Origin: Parvularculaceae bacterium
GTDB taxonomy: Bacteria; Pseudomonadota; Alphaproteobacteria; Caulobacterales; Parvularculaceae
DNA: 64,000 nucleotides
Direction: 5' to 3'
Assembly (NCBI GenBank): GCA_021776475.1
Contig: JAJFFV010000005.1
Coordinates: 1,054,001-1,118,000, forward strand
Made by a program: the position numbers and the translations under genes. Below are positions 1 to 9,038 of this stretch, in pieces. How positions within the stretch are numbered: position 1 is the stretch's first letter; every line of letters starts with the position of its first letter. The notes under the pieces are model-generated. The model saw only the letters and a program-made list of their open reading frames with translations. It did no database searches and had not been told where the DNA came from.

Positions 1-2
1 GT

Positions 3-758
3 GGTGTTGGTTCCTCCACGATCTGTCACAATGTTGCTTGGGCAATGGCGGAACGTCATAAGAGCGATACGGTTATTCTTGATCTCGATCTCGCATTCGG
101 CACCGCGAGCCTCGATTTTGAACAAGATCCGTCTCAGGGCCTGGCGGAAGCGTTGGCTGCGCCTGAACGTCTGGACGATGTGCTACTCGATCGCTTGTTG
201 CAGAAATGTACAGAGCGCCTTAGCCTTTTCGCTGCACCCAATGTGCTGGATCATGATTATGACCTGCCAGCTTCGGCGTTTGAGGAGGTCTTGGAGATGG
301 TCCGCAAAGGGGTGCCAAATCTGGTTGTGGATTTGCCCCACGCGTGGACGTCCTGGACACGGCATGTTTTGCAAAATGCGGACGAGATTGTCATCACCGC
401 CACGCCGGATCTTTCGTCTTTCAGAAATGCCAAGAACCTTATTGAATCTGTAAAAGCAAGTCGCACTAATGATGCGCCGCCATACCTCGTTCTTAATCAG
501 ATGGGCGTGCCGAAACGGCCTGAAATTCCGCCGGAGCAATTTGCCGAGGCGCTTGAAATCGAACCTACCGCGGTGATCAATTGGGAACCACAGCTATTCG
601 GCCTTGCCGCGACAAATGCAGAACCGATCTTCGAATCAGGCGGTAAATCAAAAGCTGTCGCCGCGGTCGACCGCCTGGCGATGCTGCTGCTCGGCATGGG
701 TGGGGACAAGGTTTACCGCAATAAGATTAATCTCAAATCTCTCTTTCGTAAGCTGTAG
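3..758 (+). CDS. cpaE: Flp pilus assembly ATPase CpaE (5'-partial)
   Basis: This is the C-terminal part of a ParA/MinD-like ATPase that helps localise and assemble the tight-adherence (Tad/Flp) pilus at the inner membrane. The reading frame is open from base 3. It begins in the deviant Walker A loop (GGVGSST), so the N-terminal receiver-like domain and the first Lys of the loop lie left of the window. A switch-type segment ILDLDLAFGTAS follows at about bases 70-110, and VVDLPHAW lies near base 330. The first in-frame ATG (base 45) is inside the ATPase fold and is not a real start. The gene ends 11 nt before cpaF, which supports both the assignment and an operon. Confidence 0.9.
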   Translation, partial: GVGSSTICHNVAWAMAERHKSDTVILDLDLAFGTASLDFEQDPSQGLAEALAAPERLDDVLLDRLLQKCTERLSLFAAPNVLDHDYDLPASAFEEVLEMVRKGVPNLVVDLPHAWTSWTRHVLQNADEIVITATPDLSSFRNAKNLIESVKASRTNDAPPYLVLNQMGVPKRPEIPPEQFAEALEIEPTAVINWEPQLFGLAATNAEPIFESGGKSKAVAAVDRLAMLLLGMGGDKVYRNKINLKSLFRKL

Positions 759-769
759 GGGCTGACATA

Positions 770-2224
770 ATGTTTGGAAAACGGTCAGAATTGGAAACGC
801 CTGCGCCTGTGCCAGCGAAGCCAAAGCCGGCTGCACGACCTGCGGCGCAGGAAAACCCAAAAAAAGAAGTTGTGCCACCAAAAGTCGCAACTGTGTCCGC
901 TAAAACTATGCCACCAAGGGCAAAAAAGGCGGCTGCTTCTAACAATCAGTCAGAAGAGTACTTTCAAACCAAAACAACAATCTTTAACGCCCTGATTGAT
1001 ACAATCGACCTGTCCCAGCTTGCACAGCTTGATCCAGAATCAGCCGCAGAAGAAATTAGGGATATCGTCAACGAGATCATCTCTATCAAGGGGCTCCAGA
1101 TGTCGATCTCGGAGCAGGAAGCTCTGTTGCAGGATATCTGTAATGATGTTTTAGGCTATGGACCGCTGGAGCCGTTGCTCGCGCGTGATGACATCGCCGA
1201 TATCATGGTCAATGGGGCAAGCCGTGTGTTCATCGAAGTCGAGGGTAAGATCGAGTTGACACCGGTCCGGTTCCGCGACAACGCACAACTCATGAATATC
1301 TGCCAACGGATTGTATCCCAAGTGGGCCGCCGTGTAGACGAATCAAGCCCGATCTGTGATGCGCGTTTGCCAGATGGGTCTCGGGTGAATGTTATCGCAC
1401 CGCCATTGTCAATTGATGGTGCAGCGCTGACAATTCGGAAATTTAAAAAAGACAAACTGACGATCGCCGACCTGGTAAAGTTCCAGTCGATCTCTCCTGA
1501 AGGCGCGAAAGTGCTGGAAGTGATCGGAAATTGCCGGATCAACACACTGATCTCTGGCGGTACGGGTTCCGGTAAAACGACATTGCTCAATTGTCTGACG
1601 GCGTTCATCGAAGAAGATGAGCGCGTCATCACCTGCGAAGACGCAGCAGAACTGCAGTTGCAGCAACCACATGTTGTGCGCCTTGAAACACGGCCACCCA
1701 ATCTTGAGGGTACTGGTGAAGTCACTATGCGCGATCTGGTCAAAAACTGCCTACGGATGCGCCCTGAGCGGATCATTGTGGGCGAAGTTCGTGGCTCGGA
1801 AGCATTTGACCTTCTGCAGGCGATGAACACGGGTCACGACGGGTCGATGGGAACGCTCCACGCCAACTCGCCCCGCGAGGCACTGTCTCGGCTTGAATCC
1901 ATGATCACGATGGGCGGTTTTAACCTACCCTCAAGAACAATCCGTGAGATGATTGTTGGCTCGGTCGATATTATTGTTCAGGCAGCACGCCTGAGAGACG
2001 GGTCGCGGCGCATCACTCATGTGACAGAAGTAATCGGTACTGAGGGCGATACCATTATCACCCAAGATTTGTTCGTATACGATATTGACGGTGAAGAAGA
2101 CGATGGTCGGGTGAGGGGTCGTCACAAATCGACAGGTATCGCACGACCAGCATTTTGGGATCGCGCAAAGTATTACGGCAAGCATGTGGAACTCGCTGAA
2201 GCGCTTGATGCGGCAGCAGAATAA
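770..2224 (+). CDS. cpaF: Flp pilus secretion ATPase CpaF/TadA
   Basis: This is the hexameric secretion ATPase that powers Flp pilus extrusion (PilB/GspE/VirB11 superfamily, CpaF branch). The 484-residue product has a Lys/Pro/Ala-rich N-terminal tail (about 1-60) and a VirB11-like N-domain (about 60-240). Walker A is GGTGSGKTT at 263-271. The Walker B region is RIIVGEVRG at 334-342, and the His box is TGHDGSMGTLHAN at 354-366. Length and motif order are normal for the family. It lies between cpaE and tadB on the same strand with short gaps (11 and 24 nt), so co-transcription is likely. Confidence 0.95.
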   Translation: MFGKRSELETPAPVPAKPKPAARPAAQENPKKEVVPPKVATVSAKTMPPRAKKAAASNNQSEEYFQTKTTIFNALIDTIDLSQLAQLDPESAAEEIRDIVNEIISIKGLQMSISEQEALLQDICNDVLGYGPLEPLLARDDIADIMVNGASRVFIEVEGKIELTPVRFRDNAQLMNICQRIVSQVGRRVDESSPICDARLPDGSRVNVIAPPLSIDGAALTIRKFKKDKLTIADLVKFQSISPEGAKVLEVIGNCRINTLISGGTGSGKTTLLNCLTAFIEEDERVITCEDAAELQLQQPHVVRLETRPPNLEGTGEVTMRDLVKNCLRMRPERIIVGEVRGSEAFDLLQAMNTGHDGSMGTLHANSPREALSRLESMITMGGFNLPSRTIREMIVGSVDIIVQAARLRDGSRRITHVTEVIGTEGDTIITQDLFVYDIDGEEDDGRVRGRHKSTGIARPAFWDRAKYYGKHVELAEALDAAAE

Positions 2225-2248
2225 CAGCTTGCCAGAGGAACGAGTATC

Positions 2249-3244
2249 ATGGATCCGAAAACAATTCTGCTGATCGTCTTAGGCTTAGTCTCCGTCGGCA
2301 CGTTGGCTGTCGTATTCTTGGCACCGACCGACAAGGAAAAAGCTACAAAACGGGCAGGTGCCCTTTCGGGCCGAGGAGGTCAGAGCCGACGGGCGAGCGC
2401 TGGACCAAATGCCAACGACGCCCCCAAAGATCGCCGGAAGCAGGTACAAGAGTCACTGAGGCGAATTGACGAAAAGCAAAAAGAGCACGCAAAAAAACAA
2501 AAATTGAGTCTGAGCCAAAAATTGGCGCAAGCTGGTCTGGAAGTGACCGATCGTGATTTTTATGTTGCTTCTGCAATTTGTGCCGTATTTTTTCTGGGCG
2601 TCGCGCTGATCACGGCTCAATCGCCGTTTGTAACAGGCGCAATGTTCATCGTTGGCGGTGCCGGCTTTCCGCGCTGGGCTGTAGGATTTTTGACCAAGCG
2701 CCGGCAGAAAAAGTTTATCGCCGAGTTTTCCAATGCGATTGAAGTAATCGTTCGCGGGGTCAAATCAGGCTTGCCCGTGAACGAGTGTCTCAAGATCATC
2801 GGCCGCGATGCCCAAGAACCGGTGCGTAGTGAGTTTCACGTCATGAATGAAAGCCTGCGCGTGGGCCTGACTCTCGAACAGGCGCTTGAACGGATGTATG
2901 ATCGCATGCCGCTAAGCGAAGTAAACTTCTTCGCGATCGTGCTGATCATCCAAAAGTCGACAGGTGGTAATCTTGCAGAAGCGCTTAATAATTTGGCGAC
3001 AGTGCTAAGAAACCGGAAGCTGATGGAAGGTAAGATCAGTGCCCTGTCTATGGAAGCCAAAGCGTCAGCTGTAATACTCGGATCGTTGCCGTTCATGGTG
3101 GCGACGATGGTTCATCTGTCTTCGCCTGAATATTTGCTACCGCTCTTTGAAACGCAGGTTGGTAACTTCATCCTTATGGGGGCCGGAACTTGGATGTCCA
3201 TCGGCATTCTGGTCATGAAAAACATGATCAGTATTAAGGTGTAA
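2249..3244 (+). CDS. tadB: Flp pilus inner-membrane platform protein TadB
   Basis: One of the two polytopic platform proteins that anchor the Tad pilus machine. The 331-residue product starts with a membrane helix (about 5-25), followed by a charged cytoplasmic linker rich in Lys, Arg and Gln (about 30-95). Two further hydrophobic segments (about 105-145) precede a T2SSF/GspF domain (about 160-285, including FSNAIEVIVRGVKSGLPV). The C-terminus is again membrane-spanning. This order is typical of TadB. The ATG at 2249 follows a GAGGAACGAG-type ribosome site. It lies 24 nt after cpaF and 27 nt before tadC. Confidence 0.92.
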   Translation: MDPKTILLIVLGLVSVGTLAVVFLAPTDKEKATKRAGALSGRGGQSRRASAGPNANDAPKDRRKQVQESLRRIDEKQKEHAKKQKLSLSQKLAQAGLEVTDRDFYVASAICAVFFLGVALITAQSPFVTGAMFIVGGAGFPRWAVGFLTKRRQKKFIAEFSNAIEVIVRGVKSGLPVNECLKIIGRDAQEPVRSEFHVMNESLRVGLTLEQALERMYDRMPLSEVNFFAIVLIIQKSTGGNLAEALNNLATVLRNRKLMEGKISALSMEAKASAVILGSLPFMVATMVHLSSPEYLLPLFETQVGNFILMGAGTWMSIGILVMKNMISIKV

Positions 3245-3271
3245 TTCAGGTGTTGTGGTTAATTTATCAGT

Positions 3272-4252
3272 ATGAATGAGCTCATTGAACTCGTTGCTAA
3301 CAAGCAGAATGTGATTGCTGCGCTTGCCGCTGTCGCGGCAATGGCCGCGGTGTTCACGTTGCTGCAACCTGTGTTTCAACGCGATCCGATGAAAGACAGA
3401 CTGAAGCGGGTTAATGAGCACCGTGACAATCTGCGTCAACAGCATCGTGAATCTATGCGCCAAAAAGGCCCCTCCTTGCGTAACGCGAGTTCCAAGGGAG
3501 TTGCGCGTGAGATTGTCGAGCAATTTAAGCTTCTTGAAGTTTTCGATGCGCGAAGCGCTGCCAGGCGATTGGCGATGGCTGGCTTCCGTGGCGAGCGTCC
3601 GGTTTTCACTTTTATGTTGTCACGGCTCATCATGCCTTTTGTCGGTGGCATCGGGCTTGGTATTTACGTTTATGTTTTTAACGGCCTCGAGCTGGGCAGC
3701 TTCATGAAACTGCTGGCGACGATCGGCGGTTTTGCTATCGGGTTTTATTTGCCGAATGTTTATGTCCACAATGCTATTGCAAAACGCCAACAGGCTATGC
3801 AACTTGCTTTTCCAGATGCCCTCGATCTCCTGCTTATTTGTGTCGAGTCTGGCATGTCGATCGAACACGCTCTGCAAAAAGTCGCCGACGAGGTGGTAGG
3901 TAATAGCCCTGAACTTGGCGAAGAAATGGGCCTGACGACAGCCGAACTTTCTTATCTCCCAGACCGAAAAGTAGCCTACCAGAATCTTGCTGAGCGAACC
4001 GGGCTTGACGGCGTAAAATCTGTGGTGACCGCGTTGATCCAGTCGGAACAATATGGCACGCCGCTCGGACAATCGCTGCGCGTGATGGCGGCTGAGAATC
4101 GCGAGTTCCGTATGCAGGCAGCTGAAAAGAAAGCCGCAGCGCTGCCTCCAAAACTCACCGTACCAATGATCCTATTCTTCTTGCCGGTCCTGTTTGTTGT
4201 CATTCTAGGCCCGGCCATCTTGCGCGTCACGGGCATGGTCGAAACCGAATAG
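3272..4252 (+). CDS. tadC: Flp pilus inner-membrane platform protein TadC
   Basis: The second GspF-like platform protein, partner of TadB. The 326-residue product has an N-terminal helix, a cytoplasmic linker, paired hydrophobic segments at about 110-170, and the T2SSF core with LAFPDALDLLLICVESGMSI at about 177-196. The segment IQSEQYGTPLGQSLRVMA follows, then a C-terminal transmembrane helix rich in Phe, Leu and Val. It is the last tad gene on this strand. In most loci tadD follows directly, but here tadD is about 650 nt away on the other strand. Confidence 0.92.
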   Translation: MNELIELVANKQNVIAALAAVAAMAAVFTLLQPVFQRDPMKDRLKRVNEHRDNLRQQHRESMRQKGPSLRNASSKGVAREIVEQFKLLEVFDARSAARRLAMAGFRGERPVFTFMLSRLIMPFVGGIGLGIYVYVFNGLELGSFMKLLATIGGFAIGFYLPNVYVHNAIAKRQQAMQLAFPDALDLLLICVESGMSIEHALQKVADEVVGNSPELGEEMGLTTAELSYLPDRKVAYQNLAERTGLDGVKSVVTALIQSEQYGTPLGQSLRVMAAENREFRMQAAEKKAAALPPKLTVPMILFFLPVLFVVILGPAILRVTGMVETE

Positions 4253-4840
4253 AATCTTCAAGAAAACGTTGCTGTCTATTTCTATTCTGGATGTCATTAG
4301 AAACTTCCCCCGGGCAATGAAGAAAAGCTGGCCGACGGTTCAGCGACAATCACAACGGCCCATATCGAAGAAGTCGCGACGGCGCGAGCTGCTGTGGTTG
4401 TCGATACTCATCCTCGAATAACATGGGCGATGGCTGCAGCTTCATCGGTTCGAGGGGTGTGAGGCACTCAACCAAGATTAAGACCCTGGGCGATGGTATG
4501 GGACTCGATTTTGTGCGGCTGGCAAATGGGGACGCCGACAAGCCATTGACCATTCCAAGTGATTCAAAAAAGCGCCATGGCCTCAATTGAAGCGGGTACT
4601 GACGATGAAGTTCCAAAGAGCGCAGAACCTGAAAAGTAAACAGCGCGAACGACAGTCCTGGAGCCCAGGTCAGCATCAGCAGGGTGGCGACAGGCCTTAA
4701 AAAAAATCTGCTCAGACAGACAACCAGATGCGCAAGCCAAAAACCGGCTCAGCGCGAGCCGACCAGCCGGGAAGTGGAAAATTTGACGGCACTGGCTAAA
4801 GCCGTTTGGCGGCGACTGAATATCATGGATGATACAACAT
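4253..4840. other. Long intergenic stretch between convergent tadC and tadD
   Basis: I see no gene here that I can support. Short coding-like patches occur in different frames. One runs from an ATG at 4423 to a stop at 4590; another is open at about 4310-4460. None has a convincing ribosome site or a recognisable family. The stretch may be decayed coding DNA left by the rearrangement that put tadD on the opposite strand, but that is inference. A small + strand frame at 4684-4887 runs through the terminator hairpin of tadD and is rejected. Confidence 0.4.
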
Positions 4841-4841
4841 C

Positions 4842-4872
4842 AAAAAAAATACCCCCTCAATTGTGGAGGGGG
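4842..4872 (-). terminator. Rho-independent terminator of tadD
   Basis: A perfect 7-bp stem pairs CCCCCTC (4852-4858) with GAGGGGG (4866-4872) around a 7-nt loop. Read on the minus strand it is followed after two bases by a run of eight T (the A run at 4842-4849). It lies 31 nt beyond the tadD stop codon, which fits an intrinsic terminator for that gene. Confidence 0.85.
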
Positions 4873-4902
4873 CATGGTCTCTCTTAAGGGATCAATCGGC
4901 TG

Positions 4903-6039
4903 TCAGGCACCCACATCATCAACAGCAGGAACTTCTACCTCTGGTGCGTCAGCTTCATCTTGATCGCTGGTGGATGTGTTTTGGAGCTGAACTGGTTTGC
5001 CGGTTGCGGCAGAACCGGTAATGGCGGTCCAGCTCCATTCGTTTTCGCCGAAGGCATCAGTGGCAGGCGGTGCCAGTGGCGCGACCATCTCGTCAGAAAC
5101 GGAACTCAGAACTTCTGCACCGACGGCAGGATCCACAACCGCTGGTTCTTGAACAGGGGCGATGCTGGCAGGCGGGGCAGAAGCCGGTATATCCGGTACT
5201 GGAGCCGTTTCTACTTTGCCAGTTGTTTCAACCGGCGCATCGAATGAAGGCATTTCTACATTGTCGCCGGTGAATTCCTGCCAATAGGCAGGTTGGCTGA
5301 CCAGCGAGCGGAAATAGCCGATATTGTTTTCAGCAATCCGGGGCGGCAAGTCGGACCGAGCGAGGCGCTCTGCTTCAGCGGTCTTCCCATTAAAGCTCAG
5401 CACAAGAGCAAGGTTTTGACGCACGGTTGCGGTGCCGGCCGAAGAGGCAGCAGCGTACCGAAGGGTCAGCTCCGCCTTATCGAGTTGCCCGGACAGGGCA
5501 TAGGAGAGGCCCTTGTTATTCAATACCGTGTGGGAATTCGGTGCCAGCTTCAGCGCCACATCATACTGTGTGCGGGCGCTTTTGTGCTCGCCAATTTTGT
5601 CAAAAGCGATGCCGTACGCTGAATAGGCTTTCCAGTCCCGGCCCTTGCCGGCCGTTATGGCCACTTCGAGAGGGCGTACAGCTTCAAAGGCCCGGTCATT
5701 GGCGATCAGCGACTTGCCGTATTCCAGATTGACAGCGGCGTCCTGGTCGAACTGGCGGTGAATGCGTGACATCACTTTCAGCGATTCTTCGTTCGACCCC
5801 ATGGTCCGTAGCGCTTCAGAAAAGTTGACAGCGACTTTTGCATTATTCGGTTCACGGTCGTAGCGCGTCCCCCAAAAAGCCGCTTTGGCGATGGGGTCGT
5901 GCGTGCCCGGTTCCTGGCCACCCGGAGCGATATCCAGTTTGCTGCTGAGCTTGCCACCGCCCGTGCTGGGCGTGGACGCACAGGAGACCAGCGCCAACGC
6001 GCACACTCCGGTAGATAGTGACTTCAACAAACTGCTCAT
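4903..6039 (-). CDS. tadD: TPR lipoprotein TadD (Flp pilus assembly)
   Basis: A tetratricopeptide lipoprotein of the Tad pilus system, thought to act as an assembly scaffold or pilotin-like factor for the secretin complex. The 378-residue product has a lipoprotein signal ending in the lipobox LVSC (Cys20). TPR units span about 60-240 (for example AYSAYGIAFDKIGEHKSA and VLNNKGLSYALSGQLDKAE). A low-complexity Pro/Ala/Val/Glu tail of about 120 residues follows, longer than in many TadD proteins. It faces tadC and ends at a good terminator. It diverges from the aminopeptidase gene at 6167, so the 127 bp at 6040-6166 must hold both promoters. Confidence 0.85.
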   Translation of the reverse strand: MSSLLKSLSTGVCALALVSCASTPSTGGGKLSSKLDIAPGGQEPGTHDPIAKAAFWGTRYDREPNNAKVAVNFSEALRTMGSNEESLKVMSRIHRQFDQDAAVNLEYGKSLIANDRAFEAVRPLEVAITAGKGRDWKAYSAYGIAFDKIGEHKSARTQYDVALKLAPNSHTVLNNKGLSYALSGQLDKAELTLRYAAASSAGTATVRQNLALVLSFNGKTAEAERLARSDLPPRIAENNIGYFRSLVSQPAYWQEFTGDNVEMPSFDAPVETTGKVETAPVPDIPASAPPASIAPVQEPAVVDPAVGAEVLSSVSDEMVAPLAPPATDAFGENEWSWTAITGSAATGKPVQLQNTSTSDQDEADAPEVEVPAVDDVGA

Positions 6040-6166
6040 AGATAAGCCTCTTCAGCACCTGTTACTTCTGGACGAGTATCGCTAAGTCTGTTCAACAAAG
6101 CCTTAAGTCGCTCGCCGGATTGTTCCTAATATCAGGAAAAAGCGTTAAAAATTAATGAGTTAACAA

Positions 6167-7546
6167 ATGATTACACCCAACGCTGCCTATATCACCCACG
6201 ATCGTGACCGGGCCGTCAAAGCAACGCGCCTGTACCTCGCGCCGGCGGAAAATTTCGATCACTGGCTCGAGGAAGTTGCGATCGATTATCTATTGTTGGC
6301 GAAAGCCAATAAATTTGCCGGGCAAGCCGGAAAAGTCCTGGTCGCCGCTGACGCCGTTTTTGTCGGCATCGGCGATGGAGCAGATCATTTGGTCACCGGG
6401 GCGGCGGCCAAGATTCTGCCGACAGGTGATTATGTTCTGGCCAACCCGGTCAAAGGCCGTGCAGCTGAGTTAGCCTGTCTCGGATGGGCTCTGGGCGCCT
6501 ATCGGTTCAGTCGATACCGAAAGGCCGACCCGGTGCCGGTGCTGATCCTGCCCAAAGGTGTCGACAAACCGCTCCTCGACCAGGCTGTCGACGCTGTCAC
6601 GCTGGTCCGCGACCTCGTCAATACGCCCACCGAAGACATGGGTCCCGGCGAGCTTGTAGCTGCCGTCAGGACCGTTGCAGTGCCGCACAAGGCACAGGTG
6701 AAGGTCATTGAGGGTGATGCACTCCTCAAGCAGAATTTCCCATTGGTTCATGCTGTTGGCCGGGCGGCCGATCGCCCGCCGTGCCTCATCGACCTGACAT
6801 GGGGCAATAAGGATGCGCCTAAAATTACGCTGGTCGGCAAGGGTGTCTGTTTCGACACCGGCGGTCTCAACATCAAAGTTGGCCAGAGTATGCGGCTGAT
6901 GAAAAAGGACATGGGCGGTGCTGCCAACGCACTTGCTCTTGCCTCAATGATCATGGCCGCAAACCTGAATGTTCGTTTGCGCCTGATCATTCCAGCGGTC
7001 GAAAACGCCATCAATGGTAATGCCTTTCGCCCTGGTGATGTCTTTAGCAGCCGCAAAGGCATCACGGTGGAAATTTCCAATACGGATGCTGAGGGCAGGC
7101 TGGTCCTGGCTGATGCTTTGGCGTTGGCCGCTGACGAGGCTCCAGCGCACATTTTTTCGTTCGCAACCCTGACGGGCGCAGCCCGCGTCGCCTTGGGCCC
7201 TGAACTTGCGCCAGTTTATTCGACCGATGGCAAAATGGCGGAGGCAATCGCCGATGCCGGGACCGAGCTGCAGGATCCGGTTTGGCGCATGCCCTTCTGG
7301 AAGAACTATGAGAGCTATCTCGATTCATCAATTGCGGATGTAAATCACGCATCTGACTCGGGCTTTGCGGGCTCGATTACGGCGGCATTATTCCTGAAGA
7401 AATTTGTACCCGATGACGTTCCGTACACACATTTTGATATTTTCGCGTGGAATCCAACCGACCGGCCAGCCCATCCACAAGGGGGGGAAGCCTTCGGCAT
7501 TCGGGCTGTTTTCGATGTCCTGAAGCACAAATATGGCCAATCCTGA
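6167..7546 (+). CDS. M17 family leucyl aminopeptidase
   Basis: A cytosolic dinuclear-metal aminopeptidase of family M17 that releases N-terminal residues from peptides. The 459-residue product carries the family signature NTDAEGRL at 305-312. The usual metal and catalytic residues are visible: K225 and D230 in VGKGVCFDTGG, D248 in KKDMGGA, D307 and E309, and R311. The N-terminal domain is of the shorter, divergent type seen in many alphaproteobacteria rather than the E. coli PepA type. A MarR-type regulator and an NlpC/P60 hydrolase follow on the same strand. Confidence 0.92.
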   Translation: MITPNAAYITHDRDRAVKATRLYLAPAENFDHWLEEVAIDYLLLAKANKFAGQAGKVLVAADAVFVGIGDGADHLVTGAAAKILPTGDYVLANPVKGRAAELACLGWALGAYRFSRYRKADPVPVLILPKGVDKPLLDQAVDAVTLVRDLVNTPTEDMGPGELVAAVRTVAVPHKAQVKVIEGDALLKQNFPLVHAVGRAADRPPCLIDLTWGNKDAPKITLVGKGVCFDTGGLNIKVGQSMRLMKKDMGGAANALALASMIMAANLNVRLRLIIPAVENAINGNAFRPGDVFSSRKGITVEISNTDAEGRLVLADALALAADEAPAHIFSFATLTGAARVALGPELAPVYSTDGKMAEAIADAGTELQDPVWRMPFWKNYESYLDSSIADVNHASDSGFAGSITAALFLKKFVPDDVPYTHFDIFAWNPTDRPAHPQGGEAFGIRAVFDVLKHKYGQS

Positions 7547-7631
7547 TTCAAAGCGGATAATAATCACGAAAATCATTTCGATTTCGCAATGAATCACGCA
7601 AAATAGAATCCCGGCAATTTGGTGTTAGGTA

Positions 7632-7979
7632 ATGCAGTCGACGGACGTACTTCTTCCCTGGAGGGATATTCTTGTAGATACGGTCCGGGCTGATATGCCG
7701 GATCTCTCACAGCGCCAGTGGGCGATCCTGTTGAGCGTCTATTTGACACCGGGGCCGCACACGGTTCGACAGATGTCAGCGGATTTTCTTGTGCCCAAAC
7801 CGGCGATCTCACGAGCCCTCGATACGCTTTCTATTTTGGGGCTGATCCGCCGTGTGCGCGATCAAAATGACAAAAGGATTGTGATTGTTCAAAAAACGCC
7901 CGATGGCGCGATTTTTGTTGATGACTTTGCTCGCCTTGTGGAGGACCGCGCCCGCATGAACGATTTCGGCGGCTTTTAG
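7632..7979 (+). CDS. MarR family winged-helix transcriptional regulator
   Basis: A small (115-residue) DNA-binding protein. The central part matches a MarR-type winged helix: LSQRQWAILLSVYLTPGPHT, then a recognition-helix region (KPAISRALDTLSILGLIRR) and a wing (RDQNDKRIVIVQKT). It is short for MarR, with abbreviated N- and C-terminal dimerisation helices. It lies between the M17 peptidase and the NlpC/P60 gene in the same direction, so it may act on these neighbours, but no operator can be recognised. The ligand is unknown. Confidence 0.8.
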   Translation: MQSTDVLLPWRDILVDTVRADMPDLSQRQWAILLSVYLTPGPHTVRQMSADFLVPKPAISRALDTLSILGLIRRVRDQNDKRIVIVQKTPDGAIFVDDFARLVEDRARMNDFGGF

Positions 7980-8208
7980 AATCGCAGTGCCAATGGCTAC
8001 CATCTCCTGGGGTCTTTGGTGCGGCTGCTATGACACAAGGGCTGGCTTGACCTCATCAATTTCCTATCTCCAAATGATCAAATATCTGGCATATTTGAAA
8101 ATGCGGCGAATCTGTACGACATCGCGTTTAGCGGAGCGCCATCGACACATTGAGCTCATAAGATGATTGCTAAAAACTGCCATCGTTGATCCAAAACATA
8201 GGATAGCC

Positions 8209-9027
8209 ATGTCCCAATCCAGACCTACTCTTTCACAACCGCTGCAAGTGACACGCGCCGCTGCTTCATTGCGCCGCACGCCTCAATCTGACGGGCCGCA
8301 GGAAACAGAGATGCTGTTTGGTGAGACATTCTATCTGTATGAAGAAGAGAACGGATGGGGATGGGGGCAAACTGGGTTGGATTCTTATGTTGGCTTTGTT
8401 GACATATCGGCTCTGTCCGGGCCCGTCGGGGAGCCGACACATCGGGTCGCGGCCCTACGCACCTATCGGTATTCAAAACCCGACTTGAAGTCGAAACCAC
8501 GCGATCTCCTTTCGATGAATGCCAAGTTACGCATTGAGGACGCACCATCCGGCAAGTTCGTTCGCGAAGTGAGGGGCGGGTGGGTCTATGCAGATCACCT
8601 CGCGCCAGTCGAGGCGCGGGCTGATGACTACGTTAGTATCGCAGAAAAATTTCTGGGTACCCCGTATTTCTGGGGTGGACGGACGAGCCTTGGCCTTGAT
8701 TGCTCGGCCTTGGTACAAAACACACTCGAACCAGCAGGACTTACTGTCCCAAGGGATTCAAGCCAGCAGCAGGAGTTTTTTCGCACGCAACAAGCGCCGG
8801 TCCTGTTTGCACAAACACCAGGCATCAGCAACTGGCGGGACTTGACTTTGACCCGTGGGGATCTGGTTTTCTGGAAAGGTCATGTGGTGATCATGATGGA
8901 CGCAATACAAATGCTCCACGCCAATGCGACGCATATGGCTGTGACCGTCGACAATCTTGAGGAATTTGCTGCGAAGCACCTGGCCCGCGAAGGCGATGTA
9001 CAAATGATCGTTAGGCCAAAGCTCTAG
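8209..9027 (+). CDS. NlpC/P60 family cell-wall hydrolase with SH3-like region
   Basis: A probable C40 cysteine peptidase acting on peptidoglycan stem peptides. From the ATG at 8209 it has 272 residues. The N-terminal half is SH3b-like (about 15-140, for example GWGWGQTGLDSYVGFVD). The C-terminal half is an NlpC/P60 domain with the catalytic motif LGLDCSALVQ, a His in the segment DLVFWKGHVVIMMD and a third His near LHANATHMAV. The frame extends to a TTG at 8167, but the ATG at 8209 has an AGGA site 6 nt upstream and is preferred. No signal peptide is evident, as is common for this alphaproteobacterial family. Confidence 0.85.
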   Translation: MSQSRPTLSQPLQVTRAAASLRRTPQSDGPQETEMLFGETFYLYEEENGWGWGQTGLDSYVGFVDISALSGPVGEPTHRVAALRTYRYSKPDLKSKPRDLLSMNAKLRIEDAPSGKFVREVRGGWVYADHLAPVEARADDYVSIAEKFLGTPYFWGGRTSLGLDCSALVQNTLEPAGLTVPRDSSQQQEFFRTQQAPVLFAQTPGISNWRDLTLTRGDLVFWKGHVVIMMDAIQMLHANATHMAVTVDNLEEFAAKHLAREGDVQMIVRPKL

Positions 9028-9038
9028 TTTTGACGCTA

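Noticed and set aside
4684-4887. A 67-codon + strand frame after tadC
   Set aside because: It runs through the tadD terminator hairpin and A-run, its composition is not coding-like, and it has no known family.
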